Positions 6,592 through 14,011 of a stretch of 14,112 bases of DNA are shown one piece after another (position 1 is the stretch's first letter; each line of letters opens with the position of its first letter). The position numbers and the translations under genes are program-made. The notes beneath the pieces are model-generated. The model was not told the DNA's origin. It was given only the letters and a program-made list of their open reading frames with translations, and made no database searches. Origin of the DNA: an uncultured Mollicutes bacterium (GTDB lineage: Bacteria; Bacillota_I; Bacilli_A; RFN20; CAG-826); assembly GCA_900542595.1 (NCBI GenBank), contig UQOB01000032.1:1-14112 (forward strand). Direction: 5' to 3'.

Positions 6592-6611
6592 AAAAAAAGG
6601 CTTGATTAGCC
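6592..6611 (-). terminator. Weak rho-independent terminator after tRNA-Gly
   Basis: On the minus strand GGCT and AGCC form a 4-bp stem around AATCA, followed by seven T residues (A7 at 6592-6598). The stem is short, so termination may be incomplete, but its place 33 bp past the tRNA 3' end fits. Confidence 0.5.
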
Positions 6612-6643
6612 ATTTCTAGCGTATCAAACCTATGCTTTCTTTA

Positions 6644-6717
6644 TGGAGCACCTGGCGGGAATCGAACCCGTGTAGCCAGCTTGGGAAGCTGGTGTTCTAC
6701 CATTGAACTACAGATGC
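6644..6717 (-). tRNA. tRNA-Gly(CCC)
   Basis: Full cloverleaf. The acceptor stem is GCATCTG/CAGGTGC with one G-U pair. D-stem is GTTC/GAAC, anticodon stem CCAGC/GCTGG with loop TTCCCAA, so the anticodon is CCC (codon GGG). The T-arm is ACGGG, TTCGATT, CCCGC with an A-C mismatch at its outer pair. CCA is encoded. The gene has its own promoter (6733-6760), and its 3' end faces the defence island, the usual orientation for tRNA-associated islands. Confidence 0.97.
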
Positions 6718-6732
6718 AGCGAACGCCTAATA

Positions 6733-6760
6733 ATTATACAAAAGAAGGCGTCCTTGTCTA
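6733..6760 (-). promoter_or_regulatory. Promoter of tRNA-Gly
   Basis: On the minus strand -35 TAGACA (6755-6760, five of six) and a perfect -10 TATAAT (6733-6738) are 16 bp apart. The start near 6726 is 9 bases before the tRNA. GACGCCT and AGGCGTTC around the -10 could form a hairpin if transcripts from the upstream gene run through. Confidence 0.7.
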
Positions 6761-6761
6761 G

Positions 6762-6998
6762 TTAATCTTTCCGGATTTTCCCGCTGACGCCGTGGAGGCG
6801 GTAGCTGGCATTTTGCTTTTCGCTCATCTCTTTTGCGAAGGCTAAAGCTTCCTTCTGGGTCTTAAAGAACTTTAAAGCCTTTTCCCCATTCCCCAGTTTC
6901 ACCTGCCACATGTTTTTATCTTTTCTTTGGGTGACGTGATACACCTTAGCGGTGCTCACCTTCTTTGTCTCCACATTCTCCTCAACTTTCTTCGCCAT
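6762..6998 (-). CDS. DUF2188 domain protein, 78 aa
   Basis: A small single-domain protein of the DUF2188 type. After a charged N-terminal tail (MAKKVEENVETKK) come a first strand KVYHVTQRKDKNMWQVKL (about 18-35), a middle KFFKTQKEALAFAKEMSEKQ (about 43-62), and a last strand YRLHGVSGKIRKD that reaches the end. The YHV, W.VK, F.TQKEA and HG..GKIR positions are the family signature. Its biochemical role is unknown. I prefer the ATG at 6998 because GAGGTAA lies 7 bases upstream; an in-frame ATG at 7028 would translate through that site. A possible promoter (TTAAAC, 18 bp, TAGAAT) lies in the short gap shared with the divergent flavodoxin gene. Its stop lies within the tRNA-Gly promoter region, so read-through into the tRNA is possible. 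Confidence 0.88.
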   Translation of the reverse strand: MAKKVEENVETKKVSTAKVYHVTQRKDKNMWQVKLGNGEKALKFFKTQKEALAFAKEMSEKQNASYRLHGVSGKIRKD

Positions 6999-7086
6999 AT
7001 GTGTTACCTCTTTATTTAATTCTAACAAAAAATTAATAATGGGTTTAATTATTTATTAAGACTAAGAAGAAAGGTAAACTATCCTC

Positions 7087-7662
7087 ATGAAAAAACTTAT
7101 ATATATCCACTGCTATTTCCGGGAAGAAAGCCGGACGAAACGCCTCGCTTCTTCTTTTCTTCATCACTTAAAAAAAGATTATGAAATCATCCATTATGAT
7201 CTCAATGATTTTGACCTCACTCCGATGAGTAAAGATAGCTTTGGGGAAGAACCTAATCAAAATTTATTGTGGGTGACGGATAGTATCAAAAACGCTGATG
7301 TGATTGTTTTAGCCTGTCCTTTCTATGATATGGGGCTCCCGGGGAGAGTGAGAACTTTCCTTGAAAAGATATCAATTCCGAACATCATGTTCTTAGATGA
7401 TAAAAAGGTAACCTGCCATCCCCTCTTAGATAAGAAACCTTCCTTTTATTACATCACGACGAGAGGCATGCCGATTGAAAGTAATTCCTCCCAAGATGGA
7501 GCGTCTTTCTATCTTAAAGCCCTGTCGACTTTATGGGGTTTTCAATATAAAGCCACGATCGGGGCTAATAACCTGGACTACAGCAGTCCTAAAGAAATCG
7601 AAGAACGCCTCCAAACAGCGGTCGAAGAAGGATTGAAGATTTTCCAAGAAAATGAACGATAA
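7087..7662 (+). CDS. Flavodoxin-like NAD(P)H oxidoreductase (AzoR/flavodoxin_2 family), 191 aa
   Basis: Probable FMN-dependent NAD(P)H oxidoreductase of the azoreductase/quinone reductase fold, cytoplasmic. Strand 1 (KKLIYIHCY) is followed by a phosphate-loop-like FREESRTKRLASSFL. The strand DVIVLACPFYDMGLPGRVRTF (71-91) carries the FMN-contact motif equivalent to P.Y.....P..LK..D in AzoR. YYITTRGMPIES provides the second isoalloxazine contact strand. The length is close to the family norm of about 200. The first gene of a two-gene operon, it overlaps the glucosidase start by 11 bases, so the two are probably coupled. The ribosome site (GAAAGG) is rather far from the ATG. The true substrate (azo dye, quinone or nitro compound) cannot be read from the sequence. 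Pairing with a glycosidase is unusual and may only mean shared expression. Confidence 0.88.
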   Translation: MKKLIYIHCYFREESRTKRLASSFLHHLKKDYEIIHYDLNDFDLTPMSKDSFGEEPNQNLLWVTDSIKNADVIVLACPFYDMGLPGRVRTFLEKISIPNIMFLDDKKVTCHPLLDKKPSFYYITTRGMPIESNSSQDGASFYLKALSTLWGFQYKATIGANNLDYSSPKEIEERLQTAVEEGLKIFQENER

Positions 7663-9967
7663 GGACTTACTCGAAAAGAAAGCTCAGGCCCTCTCGGGGA
7701 AAAACTATTGGGAAACCAAAGATATCCCAAATCTTAACCTTGAAAGCCTGGCCTTTTCGGACGGTCCAACCGGCATTCGAAAACAAGTTGAAGGGAAAGA
7801 TAACTTAGGAATCAATCAAAGTTTACCCGCTATACTTTTGCCGTCCCCGCTTAACCTTGGGCAAACCTGGTCGAGAGAATGTCTTTTTAAAGCCGGGATA
7901 ATCCTCGGGCAAGAAACCAAACGGCTCAATGTTGACTGTGTGCTTGCACCTGCGATGAACTTAATAAGGTCACTTTATAACGGACGGAACTTTGAATACT
8001 ATTCTTCGTCCCCTTATTTAACTGGTGTTATAGCATCTTCCTTTGTTGATGGGCTTCACGATGAAAATGTTGGGTCCACTATTAAACATTTCGCTTTAAA
8101 TAACCAAGAAACGGCCAGGATGATCAGTAACTCGGTCTGTGATTTAAGAGCCTTACATGAAATCTATCTCAAGCCCTTTAAAATGGTGATCACCAAATGT
8201 AAGCCCACTTTTCTCATGGGGAGTTATAACCTCGTCAATAATGAATATGTGTTAGAAAGCTCTTACCTCTTAAAAGATGTTCTGCGGGATATGTGGGGCT
8301 ATGAAAACGCGGTAATCACCGACTGGGGAGCGTTAAACAATAAGATTCTCGCTCATAAAAATGGCTTAGCCTTAGAAATGCCTTTTAGTAGTAACGAAGC
8401 CGATTTATCTTTAGTAGATGCCGTACGTAACAATGAAATTACTGAAGAAGATTTAGATGAAAGAATAAAAGAACTTAAGCATTCGATTAATTCCTTAAAG
8501 ATAAAAGGTGAACCAAAACCAATAGAAAAAGATGATTTACTCCATATCACTGAAGAAAGCTTTGTCTTACTTAAAAATACTGATAACTTCTTTCCGATGA
8601 CTAAGGAAGAAGACATCCAAGTTATCGGATATTTCTTTTTAAACCCTCGAATTCAAGGTTCTGGCTCGGCGAGAATTAATCCGATAGAGCAAACTTCTTT
8701 TAAAGAAGTCTTCGATAAGCATCACCTTAAATATACTTATTTTCCGATCTTAGAAAGTAAGAAGCATAAGGAACACCTTAACCGAAGATATTTTGATCAC
8801 CTCGATAAGAATAAAAAGATTCTTTTAATCTTAGGGAACCCCGACTTTAAAGAGAGTGAAGGATCTGACCGAAAAACTTTAAGGTTTACGAAAGCCCAAG
8901 AAGAACTCTTAAGTTACATTACTTCTAACTTTAAAAATGTTGGTTTACTTATCCTTAATGGTGGGCCCTTAACAAGCTCTACTCTTCAAAGTTCTAACCT
9001 CAAAGGCCTCTTCTACGGGGGTCTCCCAGGGATGTTAACATGTGAAGCTTTTTATTATCTTTTAACTGGAAAAGCTAATCCCTCTGGGCGTTTAAGTTTT
9101 ATCTATCCGAAAGACGAAACAAGTCTAAAAGTCGTGTGCACACTCCCTAATAATGTTCTCTATAAAGAATCCGTGTTCTTTAAGAATGTTAAGGAGGATG
9201 AAACTCTTTTTCCCTTTGGTTATGGCTTAAGTTATAAAGACATAATTTATGAAGATATCGTTCTTAAAGAATGCTCTTTAAAGGACAATAAATTAGACGT
9301 GGAAGTAACCATTAAGAACCAAAATAAAGAGCCGATTAAAGAAGTCATTCAAATCTACTTAAAAACCGAAATATCCGGCTTAAACCCGCATAAATTGATT
9401 GGTTTTTCGAAAATCGAACTAAAAAGTGAAGAACGAAAAATCATAGCAATTCCTTTGTCTTTTGAAGAATTTAAGATTTTTGATATCAAGAGTAATTCCT
9501 TCCGCTTGGTTAACGGAAAATATCAAATAGAAGTTGGAAAAGACTCTAAAAATATTCTTAAATCTTTCCCTGTTGAAATCGATGCTGAAGATAACGTAAA
9601 AGTCCCAGAAGTATATCTCACTTACCAAAAGGGTGAACAAACGGATGACAGCTTTTTAGCTTTACCCGGCGTTAAACTTCTCGACAAAGAAAAGGAGGTG
9701 ACGATGAATAGTCCCCTCCTGACTTTAAAGCGTTGTTACTTAGGCTTTATCTTATTCTCATTAATCATCCGTTTCGGTCACTCCATCGCGAGAAACGGCT
9801 TCCCGGATAAGGACGCTTTCGTCTTGATGATCAGCTATATGCCGCTTAGGACACTAAAGAGCTGGAGTAACGGCCACTTAAAAGACGGCTTCTTTGATTT
9901 CCTTTTAAAATGGGTGAATGGTCACCGCGGTAAAGCAATTAAAGCTCTATTTAAGAGAAAGAAATAA
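7652..9967 (+). CDS. Glycoside hydrolase family 3 beta-glucosidase, 771 aa
   Basis: Retaining beta-glycosidase, cytoplasmic since no signal peptide is present. The N-terminal TIM-barrel shows SDGPTGIR (36-43), GRNFEY (111-116), KHFALNNQE (145-153) and the nucleophile D224 in TDWGA. The second domain shows GSGSARINP (336-344) and SEGSDR (402-407), where E403 fits the acid/base position. FPFGYGLSY then leads into a fibronectin-III-like domain. The final 87 residues are an extension with a hydrophobic stretch (YLGFILFSLIIRF) and a basic tail ending in KRKK. It likely hydrolyses beta-glucosides or related oligosaccharides after import. The gene overlaps the flavodoxin gene by 11 bases and converges on the ABC transporter 10 bases away, with no terminator visible between them. 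Inside the gene a perfect AAGGAGGTGA precedes an in-frame ATG at 9704. Confidence 0.93.
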   Translation: MNDKDLLEKKAQALSGKNYWETKDIPNLNLESLAFSDGPTGIRKQVEGKDNLGINQSLPAILLPSPLNLGQTWSRECLFKAGIILGQETKRLNVDCVLAPAMNLIRSLYNGRNFEYYSSSPYLTGVIASSFVDGLHDENVGSTIKHFALNNQETARMISNSVCDLRALHEIYLKPFKMVITKCKPTFLMGSYNLVNNEYVLESSYLLKDVLRDMWGYENAVITDWGALNNKILAHKNGLALEMPFSSNEADLSLVDAVRNNEITEEDLDERIKELKHSINSLKIKGEPKPIEKDDLLHITEESFVLLKNTDNFFPMTKEEDIQVIGYFFLNPRIQGSGSARINPIEQTSFKEVFDKHHLKYTYFPILESKKHKEHLNRRYFDHLDKNKKILLILGNPDFKESEGSDRKTLRFTKAQEELLSYITSNFKNVGLLILNGGPLTSSTLQSSNLKGLFYGGLPGMLTCEAFYYLLTGKANPSGRLSFIYPKDETSLKVVCTLPNNVLYKESVFFKNVKEDETLFPFGYGLSYKDIIYEDIVLKECSLKDNKLDVEVTIKNQNKEPIKEVIQIYLKTEISGLNPHKLIGFSKIELKSEERKIIAIPLSFEEFKIFDIKSNSFRLVNGKYQIEVGKDSKNILKSFPVEIDAEDNVKVPEVYLTYQKGEQTDDSFLALPGVKLLDKEKEVTMNSPLLTLKRCYLGFILFSLIIRFGHSIARNGFPDKDAFVLMISYMPLRTLKSWSNGHLKDGFFDFLLKWVNGHRGKAIKALFKRKK
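9692..9706 (+). promoter_or_regulatory. Internal Shine-Dalgarno and in-frame ATG within the GH3 gene
   Basis: AAGGAGGTGA (9692-9701), a ten-base match to the 16S anti-SD, stands 5 bases (from GGAGG) before ATG 9704-9706. The ATG is in frame and codes residue 685. Starting there would give an 87-residue protein, MNSPLLTLKR onward, made only of the hydrophobic/basic C-terminal extension. Confidence 0.5.
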
Positions 9968-9977
9968 AGTTTGTTGA

Positions 9978-12662
9978 TTATTCGCTTCTTAAGGCCTCGA
10001 CCGGGTCTTTTTTCGCTGCGAGTCTGGCTGGGATGACCCCAGAGACAAGGGTTAACAAAATACTGACAAGGATGAGGACCAGTGCGAGGTACCACGGAAG
10101 AGCGGCGATCGTGAAGATACCAGTGAAGGAACCGACAATGACGTTGATGATGAGTTGGATGATATAAGTAGTCGCAATCCCGATGACCCCACTGATGCCA
10201 CCGATGATAAAGGTTTCAGCGTTAAAGAGATTACTGACATCGATCTTCCGACCACCGAGCGACCGAATAACTCCAATTTCTTTGACCCGTTCGATGACGC
10301 TGACGTAGGTGATAATCGCGATCATGACGGTCGATACGACGAGCGATAAAGCGGTGAAAGCCACTAAGGCGAAAGTAACGATATCAATCATGTTCCCGAT
10401 TAAACTCATGACGATCGCCATGTTATCGGTATAGACGATATCGCTTCTTTGGTCACCGGTTAATTCTTTTCCGTTAACGGTGATAGTTTCGTCCCCGTTC
10501 CACTTATCGAGGTAAGAGGTGATGCGGTCTTTATAGGTAAAATCTTTCGCGTACACCTCAATCCTGCTCGGAGTATTCATCCCCCCTAATTCTCTTAAGG
10601 TTAAAGTAGTAATTTTCACCCCGCTTTGTTGAATGCTGGCCATGATCATCGGGGTACCGACGCTGGAAAGTTGATCGGTATAAGTTTTCCCGTTGAAATA
10701 GAAATCTTGGTTATAGAAGAGACCGAAGTTCGGAGTGGTATCCGGTTGAATGACGGAGGTATAAGTATCCATACCCAAGAGCCGTAAAACATTAGCGACC
10801 AAGGAATTATAGTTATCGTTTCTAAACTTCTGGCTGAAAGCGGGTGTGAAGTAGAACCCAGCCTTTAAGCAACCATAGTTAACCCCTTCTTTGGGTTGCA
10901 CAATGCCGGTAATCTTGAGTTCTAAGGGTTCTCTTGTAAAGCTGGAATCGACTTCATTCTTATAAGTGAACGTTAAACTCTGTTCACCTTGGGCCGGGAT
11001 ATTCATCGAATAAATCGCATCATTGGGATAGTAGTAGAAAGTCTTATTTAAAAGTTCATCGGGGGTAAAGGTATCTTTATCCATCGAGGGATCGTAATGT
11101 GGGTCCTCCAAAGCTTCATAGACCCGATTAAAGAATTGATCTTGCGAATAGTACCCGTATTGCCCGAGGAAGAGGTCATTGACCATCCCGTCGTTACTTA
11201 AAACTAAGAGGATTTCGTTTTCTTTAGTGGGGAGGTAGCTGGTTTCCGGGTCACTGACGAAATCATATTGACCGGCGATAAAGTCATTATTGTTAGGGAG
11301 TTGTTTAAAAGAGTAGGCCGCGATCGGGACGTAAGGAGCGGCATCGGCCCCATCGGTCAATTCCAACATTTTCGTATACATATTGACGATGGAAGAAAGG
11401 CTGATGGTCTTTTCTTGTTCGGTATAACCATCACCACTACTATTTCCGACATCAACTTTAACATCGGTGTAGAGGTTATTAGAGATATTTTCACCGTAAT
11501 AGTACGCGATAGCGTTATACCAGTCCTCCGGCATATCTTGCACGAAAGTTAAATAATCATCGGTGATATCGTTTTGAATGCCTAAATTCTTGACGTCCCC
11601 GAACATATTGATGAGCTGTTGGACGACGTTATCGACTTGAATGACCCCGTCTTCCGTGTTGTCTTTAATGATTTCGCTTCCTTGACTAAAGGAGATGGAA
11701 CCATCGAAAAGCGCTTGTAAATTCATCGTTTCTTCATCAACCGCGATCGGGTTCCCGGAAATCATGTCGTTTTGAAGGCCGTTAATGTAGTTCTGGACGC
11801 CACTACTGACGCTTAAAACCGCTCCGACCCCGATGATACCGATGGAACCAGCGAAACAGACCATGGCCGTTCTTTTAATTTTCGCTCTTAAGTTTTGAGC
11901 GGATAATTTAAACGCGCTAAAGAAGGAAAGTCTACTCTTTCTTTCCGGCAAAGGTTTCTTCGTTTCATGTTCTTCTTCTTTATAAGAATAGGGATTACTA
12001 TCTTCAATGATTTCCCCGTCTAAGAGGCGGACGATTCTCGTGGAATATTTCTTCGCTAAGTCGGGGTTATGGGTGACCATGATGACCAAACGGTCTTTGG
12101 CCACCTCTTTTAAAAGATCCAAGACTTGGAGAGAAGTCTTGGTATCTAAGGCCCCGGTCGGTTCATCCGCTAAAAGAATTTCCGGGTTATTGATTAAAGC
12201 TCTCGCAATGGCGACCCTTTGGCATTGCCCACCGCTAAGTTGATTAGGTTTCTTTTTATATTGCCCTTGAAGACCGACCTTATCGAGCATTTCTCTCGCT
12301 CGACGTTGTCTTTCTTCTTTCTTAATCCCGCCGATTGTTAAAGCTAATTCAACGTTTTCTTGAATGGTTTGTTGGGGAATTAAGTTATAGCTTTGGAAAA
12401 CAAAACCGATTCTTTGGTTTCGGTAAGTATCCCAATCTCGATCTTTAAATTGATCGGTGCAAATCCCATCAATATAAAGTTTCCCTTTTGTCGCGTGGTC
12501 CAAGCCCCCGATGATATTTAAGAGGGTCGTTTTCCCGCAGCCAGAGGGCCCAAGAATACTGACGAATTCTTTTTCTCTAAACGAGATGTTGAGGTTTTTT
12601 AAGGCGTGCACCACACCGCCGGCGACTTTATAGTCTTTACTTAAATTTTCTAGCTTTAACAT
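9978..12662 (-). CDS. ABC transporter, ATPase fused to FtsX/MacB-type permease, 894 aa
   Basis: ATPase residues 1-230: Walker A GPSGCGKTT (38-46), Q-loop Q90, signature LSGGQ (142-146), Walker B ILLADEP (162-168), H-loop H198. This is the LolD/MacB/FtsE branch. A linker leads to a membrane helix near 267-289 and a large extracytoplasmic region of some 450 residues. The C-terminal FtsX domain has three helices, the IERVKEIGVIRSLGG coupling motif and an end at DPVEALRSE. MacB-type proteins work as mechanotransmitters rather than classic channels, in peptide or antimicrobial efflux, lipoprotein handling or cell-wall control; the substrate here is unknown. I start at the ATG at 12662: the domain begins there, and a promoter just 11 bases upstream gives an almost leaderless mRNA. 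A longer frame to 12770 would add 36 unlikely residues. It has no operon partner. Confidence 0.92.
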   Translation of the reverse strand: MLKLENLSKDYKVAGGVVHALKNLNISFREKEFVSILGPSGCGKTTLLNIIGGLDHATKGKLYIDGICTDQFKDRDWDTYRNQRIGFVFQSYNLIPQQTIQENVELALTIGGIKKEERQRRAREMLDKVGLQGQYKKKPNQLSGGQCQRVAIARALINNPEILLADEPTGALDTKTSLQVLDLLKEVAKDRLVIMVTHNPDLAKKYSTRIVRLLDGEIIEDSNPYSYKEEEHETKKPLPERKSRLSFFSAFKLSAQNLRAKIKRTAMVCFAGSIGIIGVGAVLSVSSGVQNYINGLQNDMISGNPIAVDEETMNLQALFDGSISFSQGSEIIKDNTEDGVIQVDNVVQQLINMFGDVKNLGIQNDITDDYLTFVQDMPEDWYNAIAYYYGENISNNLYTDVKVDVGNSSGDGYTEQEKTISLSSIVNMYTKMLELTDGADAAPYVPIAAYSFKQLPNNNDFIAGQYDFVSDPETSYLPTKENEILLVLSNDGMVNDLFLGQYGYYSQDQFFNRVYEALEDPHYDPSMDKDTFTPDELLNKTFYYYPNDAIYSMNIPAQGEQSLTFTYKNEVDSSFTREPLELKITGIVQPKEGVNYGCLKAGFYFTPAFSQKFRNDNYNSLVANVLRLLGMDTYTSVIQPDTTPNFGLFYNQDFYFNGKTYTDQLSSVGTPMIMASIQQSGVKITTLTLRELGGMNTPSRIEVYAKDFTYKDRITSYLDKWNGDETITVNGKELTGDQRSDIVYTDNMAIVMSLIGNMIDIVTFALVAFTALSLVVSTVMIAIITYVSVIERVKEIGVIRSLGGRKIDVSNLFNAETFIIGGISGVIGIATTYIIQLIINVIVGSFTGIFTIAALPWYLALVLILVSILLTLVSGVIPARLAAKKDPVEALRSE

Positions 12663-12672
12663 ACCGGGGAAT

Positions 12673-12700
12673 ATTGTAGGAAATACCCCTAATTTTTCAA
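12673..12700 (-). promoter_or_regulatory. Promoter of the ABC transporter gene, predicted leaderless transcript
   Basis: On the minus strand -35 TTGAAA (12695-12700, five of six) and -10 TACAAT (12673-12678, five of six) lie 16 bp apart. The predicted start near 12666 leaves 0-4 nt before the ATG at 12662, where no ribosome site exists. TACAATATT recurs 33 bp upstream (-10-like TACAAT at 12706-12711), which may be a second promoter or part of a binding site. Confidence 0.5.
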
Positions 12701-12803
12701 GTAATATTGTAAATAGTTTGGTTACGAATGTTCTAATCTTAATTTTCAAAAATAGAATACAAGAAAGCATCGATATTCGTGCAAAACCCCCGTCTTTTTA
12801 AAG

Positions 12804-12838
12804 AAAAAGAGTTAAGCGGTTTCATGGCTTAACTCTTT
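12804..12838 (-). terminator. Rho-independent terminator after the KdpD remnant
   Basis: AAAGAGTTAAGC (12806-12817) and GCTTAACTCTTT (12827-12838) form a perfect 12-bp stem with a 9-base loop. On the minus strand a T-rich tract follows (TTTTTCTTT). It starts 22 bases after the stop at 12861 and insulates the ABC gene from upstream transcription. Confidence 0.85.
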
Positions 12839-12860
12839 GATATTTGGAGTTATTAAGTCC

Positions 12861-13421
12861 TTAGAGCGCTAAACCTAACAAGGCTTTAATTTGCCCGAAG
12901 ACGAGGTGGTCAGTGACCGTATGTTTACTATTTAAACAAGAGAAACTCACGACCGCGATACCGGTCCTGGTATTAATGGGGAGGTATAAGGGTTTTGCAT
13001 CCTGAAGGGTGTCGCTTCCCTTCCCGGCGGGAAGGTTATTGGTTTTCACCCGCTCGATGACTGCTTGTTCATGGGGACTATCCCAGAACGAACAATCTTC
13101 GTTATTCCAGATCGCCCTCGCGTTTTTCTTCCCGTAAACCGCGCAGCTCCTCATAAAGGAACGGGGCAAGATATCCGCTACCGTCTTTTCCGGCTCTTTC
13201 GATTCTAAGATCTCGGTTTTAATGACGTTATGGATATCGAGCGTCCTATTAGCGGTCCGATATTTCCTATGCAATTTCTTCGGTTGAAAGAGGTCTAAGA
13301 AGAATTGGACAAGTTCGTTACTCTTATACCCGGTGTGATTGCTATCCGGGACGATAAGAATCTGAAGATTCGGCATCCGAGCGATAAACTTATCTTCTAA
13401 GCCGTTCTTGTTAACTTTCAA
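12861..13421 (-). pseudogene. kdpD: KdpD-like potassium sensor remnant (end of USP-like domain plus GAF), truncated
   Basis: The C-terminal half matches the GAF-like domain of KdpD: SPHEQAVIERVKTNNLPAGKG, SDTL.DAKPLYLPI and TGIAVVSF, as in KdpD's Q/LPAG.GTDTL..LPL. The N-terminal piece (LEDKFIARMPNLQILIVPDS) resembles the end of KdpD's universal-stress-like domain. The usual KdpD N-terminal domain is missing upstream, the membrane segment is absent, and no histidine-kinase module follows. It could descend from a non-kinase, soluble KdpD-like sensor. The only start is a TTG at 13421 with no ribosome site, and a stop lies five codons further upstream. The frame begins right at the left arm of a 15-bp inverted repeat (13420), so a rearrangement probably removed the 5' part. 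The terminator downstream is intact. The family call is from memory of motifs. Confidence 0.6.
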
Positions 13422-13540
13422 ATGATGTGAGACTTTTTAGTCCTTGCTTACCTCTTATCTTAATTAAATCATTTTTAAGTGCAACTTCTGCTTCATTTGA
13501 GGTCTTGCATTTAAGTATAAATCTTAGTCTCACATCATTT
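13420..13540. repeat. 121-bp segment bounded by perfect 15-bp inverted repeats (MITE-like or large hairpin)
   Basis: AAATGATGTGAGACT at 13420-13434 and its exact reverse complement at 13526-13540 enclose 91 bp. Inside, TTAAGTGCAA and TTGCATTTAA form a second, nested inverted repeat with one mismatch (G-U in RNA). The size and nesting resemble a miniature inverted-repeat element. Its left edge coincides with the point where KdpD-like coding stops. I could not see a clear target-site duplication. Confidence 0.6.
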
Positions 13541-13641
13541 AATAAGTACAAAGTGAATATTTTTTTATTAATACCAAGAGGATAGAAAGCAGTCATCGAA
13601 ATAATTTAATTTAACAATTTAACTTATTACTTATAGAAAAG

Positions 13642-13662
13642 AAAAAAACGCCTCGAGAGGCG
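13642..13662 (-). terminator. Rho-independent terminator of tRNA-Val
   Basis: CGCCTC (13649-13654) and GAGGCG (13657-13662) form a perfect GC-rich stem around GA. On the minus strand seven T residues follow (A7 at 13642-13648). It lies 42 bases beyond the tRNA 3' end. Confidence 0.88.
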
Positions 13663-13704
13663 CTGTATCTTACGAGTGATTTTTCAACACAGGATCATTT
13701 TTAC

Positions 13705-13780
13705 TGGTGGGTGCTAAGAGGCTCGAACTCCTGACCTTCTGTACGTCAAACAGATGCTCTCCCAACTGAGCTAAGCACCC
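13705..13780 (-). tRNA. tRNA-Val(GAC)
   Basis: Complete 76-nt cloverleaf with encoded CCA. The acceptor stem is GGGTGCT/AGCACCC, D-stem GCTC/GAGC, anticodon stem TCTGT/ACAGA with loop TTGACGT, so the anticodon is GAC (codons GUC/GUU). The T-arm is AGGAG, TTCGAGC, CTCTT. It has its own promoter and terminator. Confidence 0.97.
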
Positions 13781-13801
13781 AGGCGGATTTTCCGCTTGCT
13801 T

Positions 13802-13830
13802 ATAATACTTACATCTTTTTCTTTTTGCAA
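13802..13830 (-). promoter_or_regulatory. Promoter of tRNA-Val
   Basis: On the minus strand -35 TTGCAA (13825-13830) and -10 TATTAT (13802-13807) are 17 bp apart. Between the predicted start and the tRNA lies a small hairpin, GCGG/CCGC around ATTTT, which would be removed with the 5' leader. Confidence 0.7.
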
Positions 13831-13976
13831 GACGAAAAAGACGAATTTTCGTAACAAAGTTATAGAAGCACTTATCCCATATATAAAGTAAATAAAGACC
13901 TAAATTTATCAAAGAAAATCAACACATTTTAAACTGGGTTTTGAAAAAATAGTCTTACAATAGTGTTGCAAAAACG

Positions 13977-14000
13977 AAAAAACCTCGAATTTATCGAGGT
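13977..14000 (-). terminator. Rho-independent terminator of the former tRNA-Thr
   Basis: CCTCGA (13983-13988) and TCGAGG (13994-13999) form a stem around ATTTA. On the minus strand six T residues follow (A6 at 13977-13982). It lies 12 bases past the CCA end of the tRNA-Thr fragment, showing that this is the native 3' end of that gene. Confidence 0.85.
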
Positions 14001-14011
14001 AATTAGCAATT

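Larger units (their letters stand above)
6340..6643. other. AT-rich non-coding border region between the XRE regulator and tRNA-Gly
   Basis: I see no gene on either strand. The region holds, from right to left, the probable tRNA-Gly terminator (6592-6611), a 9-bp inverted repeat TAAATTGAG/CTCAATTTA (6516-6524 and 6547-6555), three 19-bp tandem repeats (6439-6495) and the XRE promoter area. No integrase fragment and no repeat of the tRNA 3' end was found here. Confidence 0.6.

Noticed and set aside
7652..12662. Mycoplasma-type code (UGA as Trp)
   Set aside because: Long genes are open with all Trp as TGG and no in-frame TGA, so the standard bacterial code is sufficient.
12663..12770. 36-residue N-terminal extension of the ABC transporter
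   Set aside because: ATPase domains of this family start at the MLKLENLSKDY position, and the promoter at 12673-12700 lies inside the extension.
13411..13596. 61-codon minus-strand frame over the inverted-repeat segment
   Set aside because: No ribosome site before its ATG, no recognisable motif, and it overlaps a repeat structure that explains the DNA better.
13670..13912. Open frame of 80 codons on the minus strand spanning tRNA-Val, with a CLAQLGEH...RSSSLLAP translation
   Set aside because: It is the translation of the tRNA itself, a recurring annotation artefact; no ribosome site and it includes the terminator side of the tRNA.
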